A DNA stretch of 16,878 bases. Source: an uncultured Eubacterium sp. GTDB lineage: Bacteria > Bacillota > Clostridia > Peptostreptococcales > Anaerovoracaceae. A program made the translations under genes and the position numbers. Below are positions 1-6,538 of this stretch, in pieces. The notes beneath the pieces were generated by a model. That model saw only the letters and a list, made by a program, of their open reading frames with translations, searched no databases and was not told the DNA's origin. The stretch's first letter is position 1. Each line of letters starts with the position of its first letter. The stretch is from assembly GCA_937894585.1 (NCBI GenBank), contig CALBGO010000030.1, positions 1 through 16,878 of the forward strand. The letters run 5' to 3'.

Positions 1-2
1 GG

Positions 3-68
3 AATTACCATTCAGTTAAAATCGGAAACAGCACTCAGATTGCCCGGAATATGCAGGCACGCTGCTAA
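3..68 (+). CDS. possible C-terminal stub of an unidentified protein (cut by the window edge)
   Basis: Reading from base 3 on the plus strand gives 21 protein-like residues ending KIGNSTQIARNMQARC and a TAA at 66-68. The other plus frame that stays open this long (from base 1, stop at 76-78) looks less protein-like, and all three minus frames hit stops quickly, so a plus-strand gene end is the best explanation if this edge is coding at all. The gene would converge on dusB. I do not recognise the family, and 21 codons are too few to judge. Confidence 0.22.
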   Translation, partial: NYHSVKIGNSTQIARNMQARC

Positions 69-112
69 ATCAGAATAATTCAGACTGTAATTATCTATCC
101 GAAATGCTCACA

Positions 113-158
113 GACTATATTGGATTGAAACATTCGCGGACTATATTGAATCGAAATG
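113..158. repeat. two direct repeats of GACTATATTGRATYGAAA, 26 bp apart
   Basis: Copies start at 113 and 139 and differ at two positions of 18. A more diverged relative, beginning GACTGTAATT and ending CCGAAATGC, starts near 82. The shared core TTGAATCGAAA recurs at about 267. Function unknown. Confidence 0.55.
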
Positions 159-162
159 CCAA

Positions 163-201
163 GTTACCACAATGATACTAAATTTCGATGAATTGTGGCA
201 A
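163..201. repeat. inverted repeat TTACCACAAT / ATTGTGGCAA
   Basis: Ten-base arms at 164-173 and 192-201 pair with one mismatch around an 18-nt loop. The right arm contains TGTGGCA, the complement of the TGCCACA heptamer repeated across this spacer. No T-tract follows on either strand, so it is not a standard intrinsic terminator. Confidence 0.5.
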
Positions 202-457
202 AAGCAAAATAATAAACCTTGACAGATGCCACATTTTAAAAAGAATATCGCTGTTTGTGTCATGTTTGAATCGAAAATAATTCCAATACATCCAATTTAT
301 TCTATCAAAAGAATGTTTTTCTGCCCGATTCTAACAAACTATATTATTATATAATTTAAAATGGTTCTTCCAAAGAACGGAATAATCCTGATACTCTGCC
401 ACAATTCCTCGAAAAAACAGCTTTTTACGGTACTTTAGACTTTTTACTCTTTACAAC

Positions 458-495
458 TTGCCACATTAAGGATACATTTCAGGATCATGTGGCAT
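458..495. repeat. inverted repeat TGCCACAT / ATGTGGCA
   Basis: Perfect 8-bp arms at 459-466 and 487-494 enclose a 20-nt loop. This is the second hairpin of the spacer built from the same heptamer. No T-tract follows. It could be an RNA hairpin or a pair of inverted protein-binding sites; sequence alone does not decide. Confidence 0.5.
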
Positions 496-590
496 ATCGG
501 CTCGAAGCGGGCCATATTTCAAAATAAATCGACTTTTCGGCTTGAAACAAGATATTTTTCAAGTTAAAGCGACTTTTCGGCTTGAAATAA
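490..590. repeat. 40-bp imperfect tandem repeat, about 2.5 copies, downstream of dusB
   Basis: Units run at 490-529, 530-569 and 570-590. The second and third share the identical 18-mer CGACTTTTCGGCTTGAAA; the first is diverged but keeps the TCGGCTYGAA core and the TATTTCAAAATAAAT end. Each full unit contains inverted halves of the CTTGAAA/TTTCAAG type that could fold as RNA. The array ends about 8 bp from the dusB stop codon. Confidence 0.7.
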
Positions 591-597
591 CGATGTA

Positions 598-1566
598 CTA
601 TTTTCCGATTTCGTCGATGGCTTGAACCAGGGCTTCGGCGTCGTCAATTTGGTTGACTCTGCCACGGAAGGCTGCGCTGCCGGGCTGGCCTTTCAGATAC
701 CAGCCTACATGCTTGCGCATTTCACGGACAGCGACATAGTCGCCTTTCAGGGCGGACATATCGCGGAAATGGCGTTTCATTACGGCTTTCCGCTCTTCTA
801 AGGTCGGCGGCGCCGGGGCGTCTTCGCCCCGCCAGGCAGATACTGCCTGGCGGAAAATCCACGGATTTCCCAGGGCGCCGCGGCCGATCATCACAAAATC
901 ACAGCCTGTCTGCTCCATAATAGCCATAGCGGACTGTCCGTCCGTCACATCCCCGTTTCCGATAACCGGAATCGAAACCGCCTGTTTTACAGCAGCGATT
1001 TGGGACCAGTCGGCTTTGCCGCTGTAATACTGCTCGCGTGTTCTGCCGTGAACCGCAACGGCGGCTGCGCCGCCGGCTTCTACGGCTTTCGCTGTTTCTA
1101 CCGCATTAACAGATGATGCGTCGAAGCCGATTCGGATTTTCGCCGTCACCGGCTTTTTCGTATTCGCAGTCATAGCCGAAATTAAATCATACACAAGATC
1201 AAGCCGTTTCAAAAGAGCCGACCCCTCCCCGTTTTTTACAATTTTCGGAACGGGACAGCCCATATTGATATCCAAAATCGCATTCTCATATCCATCCAGC
1301 TCCCGGGCGGTAAAAGCCAGAATTTCCGGCTCGCTGCCAAACACCTGAAATGCCACAGGCTTTTCTGCCGGATCAATATGGAGAAGATTCTTCGTTTTTT
1401 CCTGTTTATAATACAATCCCTTTCCGCTTACCATTTCGGAATATACCAAAGCCGCTCCCATCTCGCGACAGATTCTGCGAGTGGGAGCGTCTGTAATTCC
1501 TGCAAGAGGCGCCAGAAAAAAAGGATTGTCCAGTATTACATTTCCTATTTTCAGCACTTTATTCAT
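598..1566 (-). CDS. dusB: tRNA-dihydrouridine synthase (DusB-like)
   Basis: FMN-dependent enzyme that uses NADPH to reduce uridines in the tRNA D-loop to dihydrouridine. The 322 residues match the usual length. The N-terminal APLAGITDAPTRRICREMGA start (residues 19-38) belongs to the TIM barrel. The catalytic cysteine is Cys104 in NMGCPVPKIVKNGEGSALL; phosphate- and FMN-binding residues are visible as KIR (143-145), HGRTR (173-177), GNGDV (203-207) and GRGALGNPW (228-236), followed by the C-terminal helical tRNA-binding domain. The ATG (1564-1566) overlaps the coaX stop by 8 bp, and its ribosome binding site, AAAGGA, lies inside coaX, so translation is probably coupled. In B. subtilis the orthologue lies downstream of coaX in the same cluster. 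The dusB paralogue assignment rests partly on this context. Confidence 0.96.
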   Translation of the reverse strand: MNKVLKIGNVILDNPFFLAPLAGITDAPTRRICREMGAALVYSEMVSGKGLYYKQEKTKNLLHIDPAEKPVAFQVFGSEPEILAFTARELDGYENAILDINMGCPVPKIVKNGEGSALLKRLDLVYDLISAMTANTKKPVTAKIRIGFDASSVNAVETAKAVEAGGAAAVAVHGRTREQYYSGKADWSQIAAVKQAVSIPVIGNGDVTDGQSAMAIMEQTGCDFVMIGRGALGNPWIFRQAVSAWRGEDAPAPPTLEERKAVMKRHFRDMSALKGDYVAVREMRKHVGWYLKGQPGSAAFRGRVNQIDDAEALVQAIDEIGK

Positions 1567-2380
1567 TTACTTTTTTTCCTTTGCACGGCTTTGCCGTTTT
1601 TTTATTCTTCTGATAGATGATTTCAAGACCTTCCAGAGTCAGCAGCTTGTCCACATAATCAATACAGTCTACGCCGCCGTCAATGAGTGTGGAAAGTCCG
1701 CCGGTCGCAACCACGGTTACAGGTTTTCCCGATTCAGTCATTGCTTCCAACTCTTTTTTCATCATTTTCACGATATAGTCTACAATACCCATATGACCGT
1801 AAACCAGACCGGACTGCATACTCTGAATGGTATTTCTGCATATCGTGTGTCCCGGCTCTTCCAGTTCTACCTTCGGCAGTTTGGAAGTCTTTTCAAACAG
1901 CGCTTCGGAAGAGATTTTAAGACCCGGCGCAATGGTTCCGCCAAGGTACTCTGCCTTTTCCGTAATAGCGCAGAAGGTGGTGGCTGTTCCGAAATCAATT
2001 ACGATCAACGGTCCGCCGTATTTATGTACCGCAGCTACCGCATTTACAATACGGTCTGCACCCACCTGCTTCGGATTGTCGTATTTGACGATAAGCCCGG
2101 TTTTTACGCCGGATTCCACGGTAATGGCCCGACAGTTAAAATATTTCATTGAAAGATGCTGCAATGTGTAAAGCACAGAAGGCACTACAGTGGAAATAAT
2201 CACATCTTTAATATCAGAAGTTTTCAATCCTTCGTACTTAAACAGCTGATTCACAATCATGCCGTATTCGTCTGCGCTCTTATCGGTATCGGTCTTGATT
2301 CTCCAGTTGGTAATTAAGTTTCCGTCTTTGAATACTCCAAGTACGATGTTACTGTTACCAACATCAAAAGCTAATAACAT
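1559..2380 (-). CDS. coaX: type III pantothenate kinase
   Basis: Catalyses the first step of coenzyme A synthesis, ATP-dependent phosphorylation of pantothenate, in the cytoplasm. Type III kinases belong to the ASKHA fold, need a monovalent cation and are not inhibited by CoA. The 273-residue protein shows the family motifs in order: DVGNSN at 6-11 (phosphate 1), GADR at 107-110 (pantothenate binding), DFGTATT at 129-135 (phosphate 2), GGTIAPGL at 147-154 and TGGLS at 226-230. It is slightly longer than usual because of a Lys-rich end (residues 258-271). The ATG at 2378-2380 follows a good AAGGAGAA site. It sits downstream of ftsH as in Bacillus, but with a PucR gene and a repeat-filled spacer between them, and overlaps dusB by 8 bp. 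Confidence 0.96.
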   Translation of the reverse strand: MLLAFDVGNSNIVLGVFKDGNLITNWRIKTDTDKSADEYGMIVNQLFKYEGLKTSDIKDVIISTVVPSVLYTLQHLSMKYFNCRAITVESGVKTGLIVKYDNPKQVGADRIVNAVAAVHKYGGPLIVIDFGTATTFCAITEKAEYLGGTIAPGLKISSEALFEKTSKLPKVELEEPGHTICRNTIQSMQSGLVYGHMGIVDYIVKMMKKELEAMTESGKPVTVVATGGLSTLIDGGVDCIDYVDKLLTLEGLEIIYQKNKKTAKPCKGKKVNE

Positions 2381-2400
2381 TCTTTGATTCTCCTTCGTTT

Positions 2401-2454
2401 TCGAACTGCTTCAACTGCTTCAAATTTCTCAAATTGTTCGAATTCCTCAAATCC
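2401..2454. repeat. 9-bp degenerate tandem repeat, 6 units, just upstream of coaX
   Basis: On the plus strand, units of the form YTCRAAYTS follow each other every 9 bp (TTCAACTGC, TTCAAATTT, CTCAAATTG, TTCGAATTC, CTCAAATCC). Read on the minus strand in one frame the period gives repeated Phe-Glu-x triplets. The array lies between the longer 18-21 bp array and the coaX ribosome binding site. Confidence 0.6.
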
Positions 2455-2481
2455 GAACAGCCGGGGTATACCGGTTGTCAG

Positions 2482-2637
2482 ACATTTCATCGGGCTTCAA
2501 ACACTTCATTGGCTTTCAGACACTTCATTGCCTTTCAAGAACCTCGTTGTTCTTCAAACAATTTCATTATCCTTCAGACGCTCTGTCGCTCCTCAAACAA
2601 CTTCATCATCTTTCAAGCACTCCATTATTTTTCGATC
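2482..2637. repeat. 8-unit degenerate tandem repeat, 18-21 bp period, between the PucR gene and coaX
   Basis: Plus-strand units begin at 2482, 2501, 2520, 2540, 2558, 2578, 2597 and 2618. The minus-strand consensus is close to TGTYTGAARGCCAATGAAG. The second and third units are nearly identical; the outer ones have decayed. The period is not a multiple of three and each unit carries TGA, so a long protein is excluded. Adjacent units create overlapping ATG/TGA pairs and a chain of mini reading frames. The array fills almost the whole 282-bp spacer in front of coaX. Confidence 0.75.
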
Positions 2638-2662
2638 ATCAAAAGCAATCCGTTTAGTTCTT

Positions 2663-4246
2663 CTATTTTACAACTCTGTCCAGACGCTTCAGAGCAAGGG
2701 CCATAGTCAATCCCGGAATTACACGGTTTCCGGTGATTTCTGCGCCCAAAACTTCGTTGATCCGCTTCAGTCTGTACTGCACCGTATTGGTATGAATCCC
2801 CATAAACTCAGAGGTTTTTCCGCTGTTCATACCGGCATCCAAAACGAATGTCTCCAAAGTCTCCAAAAGCTGCTTTGCTTTATTCTCACCCATTTCTTTT
2901 CTGAAAGGTTCCAGTAAATCCATATAATTCTTTTTCAGATAGCCGCCCTGCACCTGTAAATTGATGCAGTTTGACACCAGCGCAAGTTCATACTTTGTAA
3001 ATACCCGCTTATACGGAAATACACTTTCTACAAAGGTCCATGTTTCACTGATTAATCTGAACGCATCTCCTGCGCCTTCGATTCCGTCAATCCCGGTGGC
3101 ATGGAAGATTCTCACCGTCTTGCTGCCTTCCTTCAGCTTTTCGAAAAGACGCAGACAGCTGGCCTTTTCGGAAACATCTTCATCGGCACGGCCTTCTTCT
3201 GTTTTCATCACCATGCCGTAGGTTTCCTCACCCTCGGTAATTCTGAGAACTTCGAATCCTTCTTTCTTCTCAAAATCACTGATTACCGAATTTCCCTGAT
3301 TGGTCTCGATGCCTTTTGCATAGAACACACTGATAATGCTCTCTGCCTGAATTTCCATCTCATCTTTCAGAGAATAAGCCAGAGATTTATTGCCGCGGAT
3401 TAAAGCCTTAATCAGCTCCGCCCGCACATCCCGCTCCGGTGTATACTTCCACATACCCATAGCAAGTTCAATAATCTCCGCCAGTTTGGTAATTTCACCT
3501 GCGGAATAATTATCTTCATTATCCACAATAAACAGAAAATACTTTTCTTTATTGATGGTAATAGGACCCCAATAAGTCAGCACGCCGTTCACATCGATAA
3601 AAGTATAGATGCCGGCTTTTTCCACATCTCTTTCTTTTCCGAGACGGATTGCATCGGCAATGGTTGTACGCTGCCGGGTTTCGATAGAAAGAATCGGGTT
3701 AAAATCCTTGGAAAGAAGCACCACCTGAAAATCATTGCTGACCGCAGCCTCACGAAGAGCCGCCTGGAAAGTCTTATGCTTTTCAAAGTTCAGCAGATGA
3801 TAAATCGTATTGTTAATCAGGCTGTTCTTAAAATTATCTCCGTACAGCAGTTTATCCATAATCTGCTCAATCGCGTCGGAATACTCCGCCTTGTTGTTTT
3901 TCGGAATTACAATCAGGGGAAGTCCCACTGCCTCGGCAGTTTCAATAACTTCGCTGTCCGTTCCGGTAAGGCCCCTTTCCACATGGAAAATTACCAGAGC
4001 GCTGACGTCTTCTTTCGCCAAACCTTTCACTACTTCACACTGCAGCTTTTCCTTGCCGTGCATTCCGTAAAATGATGTCAGAACAATCTGCTCTCTGACC
4101 CCGTTATTCTTAACCGCAGTTTCTGCATCCACCGCGTCCATCACAGAGACGCTGCGGACCCGGTTTCCGATGTTTCTTTTACCTGCTGCAAGAATGCTGG
4201 GGCTGAATGCCTCCAAACTCAAACAATCATTTACAGTTATTTTCAT
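2663..4246 (-). CDS. PucR-family transcriptional regulator
   Basis: Predicted cytoplasmic DNA-binding regulator of 527 residues. Residues 1 to about 125 fit the N-terminal PucR ligand-sensing domain. The C-terminus (about 460-525) is the PucR-type helix-turn-helix, with LETLETFVLDAGMNSGKTSE leading into HTNTVQYRLKRINEVLG, the characteristic recognition helix. The middle (roughly 130-400) is the variable, GGDEF-like region of this family, with no catalytic motif that I can see. Family members respond to small metabolites such as purines, amino acids or sugar acids; the ligand here is unknown. The ATG follows GAGGTAA. It lies 46 bp after ftsH on the same strand and is probably co-transcribed. 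It is not a usual member of the ftsH-coaX cluster. Confidence 0.9.
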   Translation of the reverse strand: MKITVNDCLSLEAFSPSILAAGKRNIGNRVRSVSVMDAVDAETAVKNNGVREQIVLTSFYGMHGKEKLQCEVVKGLAKEDVSALVIFHVERGLTGTDSEVIETAEAVGLPLIVIPKNNKAEYSDAIEQIMDKLLYGDNFKNSLINNTIYHLLNFEKHKTFQAALREAAVSNDFQVVLLSKDFNPILSIETRQRTTIADAIRLGKERDVEKAGIYTFIDVNGVLTYWGPITINKEKYFLFIVDNEDNYSAGEITKLAEIIELAMGMWKYTPERDVRAELIKALIRGNKSLAYSLKDEMEIQAESIISVFYAKGIETNQGNSVISDFEKKEGFEVLRITEGEETYGMVMKTEEGRADEDVSEKASCLRLFEKLKEGSKTVRIFHATGIDGIEGAGDAFRLISETWTFVESVFPYKRVFTKYELALVSNCINLQVQGGYLKKNYMDLLEPFRKEMGENKAKQLLETLETFVLDAGMNSGKTSEFMGIHTNTVQYRLKRINEVLGAEITGNRVIPGLTMALALKRLDRVVK

Positions 4247-4292
4247 AAATTACCTCTATTCTTCTTCCTTCTCGGTTATCTTCACCAACAGC

Positions 4293-6431
4293 TTATTTTC
4301 CCTCTCCGCTCTCAGTGTGATTTTTACCTTCCTCGGAATCGGATTCGGCAGCTTCTTCTGCCGCTTCCTGCTGTACGCCGGTATCATCGGATTCTGCGCC
4401 GGCGCCGTCTTTTTCCTCAGCGCCGCTTTCAGCTTCCGCCGTTTCCTCTGCGGTTTCGTCTCCGTCGTCATCAAGATAATCTGTGTCATACTTGGCAAGC
4501 TCTTCTGCCAGTTTTTCTTCCTCTTCTTTACGGATTCTCTCGTATTCTGCCGCTTCCTCCGCATTGATTTTCCGGATTTCTTCGTCTTTTTCTCTAACCT
4601 GCTGCGCAAGGCCTTCCGCATCGACTTCTCCGGTATACAGCGCTTCGAACTGTTCTCCGTCTAAGGTTTCCACTTCCAGCAGCGCCTGTGCAACCCGTTC
4701 CAGCTTATCCATATTCTCTTCCAGAATCTTCACGGTTTCGGCATAAGCGTCTTCGATAATAGCTTTCACCTCGTGGTCGATTTCTGCCGCTACGCCTTCG
4801 GAAAAGTTCTTTCTGGTAGAGAAATCCTTGCCTAAGAACACTTCATCGGAATCGCTGTAATTAACCGGTCCGATTTTTTCGCTGAAGCCGTACTTGGTCA
4901 CCATACCTCTTGCGATTTCTGTCGCCCGCATAATATCATTGCTTGCGCCTGTACTGATGTCATCTAATGTCAGCTGTTCGGCAACACGGCCGCCCAGCAG
5001 ATGCTTAATAGCGTTAAGCATACCCTTTTTGGTTTCGTATGCTTTATCTTTTTCAGGAAGGGACATGGTGAAACCGCCTGCCCCGCCTCTTGGAATAATC
5101 GTAATCTGATGTACAGGGTCCGACTTCGGCAGACTGCGCATTACAACCGCGTGGCCCGCCTCGTGATATGCAGTCAGTTTCCGTTCTTCTTCGCTGACTA
5201 CTCTGCTCTTCTTTGCAGGACCTGCCATAACCTTGGTTGCGGCTTCTTCAATTTCCGCCATTCTGATTTTACGGCCGTTTCTTCTTGCTGTAATCAGCGC
5301 TGCTTCGTTAAGCAGGTTTTCAATATCCGCCGGGGTAAATCCCGGTGTGCGTCTTGCCAGAATCTTAGGTGAAACTTCATCTGACAGCGGCTTGTTCTTG
5401 GAATGCACTTTGATGATTTCTTCTCTGCCCTTAATGTCCGGAACGCCGATTACAACCTGTCTGTCAAATCTGCCCGGTCTGAGCAGCGCAGGGTCCAGAA
5501 CATCAGGTCTGTTTGTCGCAGCTAAAATGATAATGCCCGAATTTTCGCCGAAACCGTCCATTTCTACAAGGAGCTGGTTCAAAGTCTGTTCACGCTCGTC
5601 ATTTCCTCCGCCGAGACCTGCGCCTCTCTTACGGCCCACTGCATCGATTTCATCGATAAATACGATACAAGGCGCATTCTTTTTCGCCTGATCGAAAAGG
5701 TCGCGGACACGGGACGCACCTACGCCGACAAACATTTCCACAAAGTCGGAACCGCTGATGGTGAAGAAAGGAACGCCCGCTTCGCCTGCTGTTGCTCTCG
5801 ATACATAGGTTTTACCTGTTCCCGGAGGGCCCACAAGCAGAATGCCTTTCGGGATTCTCGCGCCGACATCGTTGTATTTTCTCGGATCTTTAAGGAAATC
5901 AACAACCTCCGCAAGTTCCTCTTTCTCTTCGTCAAGACCTGCCACATCGGCAAAAGTGATTTTCTTCCCCTCGCCTTTGTAAAGCCGCGCCTTACTTTTA
6001 CCGAAGGAAAACGCCTTGCCGTTTCCGCCCTGATTCATCATCAGATAAAACAGGAAGCCCAGCGCCACAACCATAATAATGGTAGGCAGCAGATTCAAAA
6101 TCACCGAACCTGAAGACGGTTTCGGTCCGCCTTTATAATCCAGAATTTTCTCCTGTGCCTGCGGATAGATATAGGTGTCGCCCAGCCAGTCGATATCGGA
6201 CAGACTGGAAGCAAAGGTATAAATGTATTTATCCTTGCCGATTTTTGCCGTAATTTTGCTTTCTTCAATTTCAATCTCACTGACCTGCTGTTTTTCCAGG
6301 TGTTCTACCAGGGTTGAAAAATGAACCTGTTTATACTCACCGCCGCCTCCGTCTTTATAGAAAAAAGCTGCCGCGAGTACCAGTGCAAAAATAACTAAAT
6401 AGATACTGATATTCTTTGCGAATTTTTTCAC
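4293..6431 (-). CDS. ftsH: ATP-dependent zinc metalloprotease FtsH
   Basis: Membrane-anchored hexameric AAA+ protease that degrades misfolded membrane proteins and regulators. Counting from the GTG at 6429-6431 (712 residues): two membrane segments at about 8-25 and 109-132 flank an extracytoplasmic domain; Walker A GPPGTGKT at 201-208; pore motif FVGVGASRVRDLF after it; Walker B VFIDEID at 257-263; second region of homology with the arginine fingers NRPDVLDPALLRPGRFDR at 307-324; zinc motif HEAGH at 423-427 with the third ligand Asp499. I prefer the GTG because GGGAGGAG (6442-6449) precedes it by 10 nt and the protein then begins like other FtsH. A longer frame to a TTG at 6497 lacks a ribosome binding site. 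The last 100 residues are an unusually long, Glu/Asp-rich tail. hprT, the usual upstream neighbour, is absent. Confidence 0.97.
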   Translation of the reverse strand: MKKFAKNISIYLVIFALVLAAAFFYKDGGGGEYKQVHFSTLVEHLEKQQVSEIEIEESKITAKIGKDKYIYTFASSLSDIDWLGDTYIYPQAQEKILDYKGGPKPSSGSVILNLLPTIIMVVALGFLFYLMMNQGGNGKAFSFGKSKARLYKGEGKKITFADVAGLDEEKEELAEVVDFLKDPRKYNDVGARIPKGILLVGPPGTGKTYVSRATAGEAGVPFFTISGSDFVEMFVGVGASRVRDLFDQAKKNAPCIVFIDEIDAVGRKRGAGLGGGNDEREQTLNQLLVEMDGFGENSGIIILAATNRPDVLDPALLRPGRFDRQVVIGVPDIKGREEIIKVHSKNKPLSDEVSPKILARRTPGFTPADIENLLNEAALITARRNGRKIRMAEIEEAATKVMAGPAKKSRVVSEEERKLTAYHEAGHAVVMRSLPKSDPVHQITIIPRGGAGGFTMSLPEKDKAYETKKGMLNAIKHLLGGRVAEQLTLDDISTGASNDIMRATEIARGMVTKYGFSEKIGPVNYSDSDEVFLGKDFSTRKNFSEGVAAEIDHEVKAIIEDAYAETVKILEENMDKLERVAQALLEVETLDGEQFEALYTGEVDAEGLAQQVREKDEEIRKINAEEAAEYERIRKEEEEKLAEELAKYDTDYLDDDGDETAEETAEAESGAEEKDGAGAESDDTGVQQEAAEEAAESDSEEGKNHTESGEGK

Positions 6432-6509
6432 TTTGGTTATACTCCTCCCATTTAATGTATTGTCAATTTTCTGAAGAAATTTGTTTTTTCTTAACAAAAC
6501 AGTCTAATA

Positions 6510-6538
6510 ATTTTATCATATTCAACAAATTATTTCAA
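6510..6538 (-). promoter_or_regulatory. putative sigma-A promoter for ftsH
   Basis: On the minus strand, TTGAAA (6533-6538) and TAAAAT (6510-6515) are separated by exactly 17 bp, each 5/6 to consensus. The start would fall near 6503, giving a leader of about 70 nt to the GTG of ftsH. The -35 box lies just before the tilS stop codon (6522-6524), which falls in the spacer. No experimental support. Confidence 0.45.

Larger units (their letters stand above)
69..597. other. AT-rich convergent spacer, no gene, several repeat families
   Basis: About 530 bp between the putative plus-strand stub and the dusB stop, with no convincing reading frame on either strand. It holds a 26-bp-spaced direct repeat (113-158), six TGCCACA/TGTGGCA heptamers (165-494), two hairpins built from those heptamers, and a 40-bp tandem repeat next to dusB (490-590). 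The motif TTGAATCGAAA also occurs at about 145 and 267. No GC-rich hairpin followed by a T-tract was found for dusB, so where that transcript ends is unclear. Confidence 0.6.

Noticed and set aside
1481..2152. Long plus-strand frame of 223 residues opposite coaX
   Set aside because: It is antisense to a complete, motif-bearing coaX, lacks a ribosome binding site and has no recognisable domain.
2482..2637. CRISPR array between the PucR gene and coaX
   Set aside because: Units are contiguous and degenerate with no spacers of constant length between conserved repeats, and no cas genes are nearby.
4256..4621. Highly basic 121-residue frame on the minus strand
   Set aside because: It is the out-of-frame shadow of the acidic FtsH tail; runs of GAA/GAG codons read one base off give Lys and Arg. 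No homology-like motif.
6432..6497. FtsH start at TTG 6497
   Set aside because: No ribosome binding site precedes it, whereas the GTG at 6431 has GGGAGGAG and yields the usual short cytoplasmic N-terminus before the first membrane segment.
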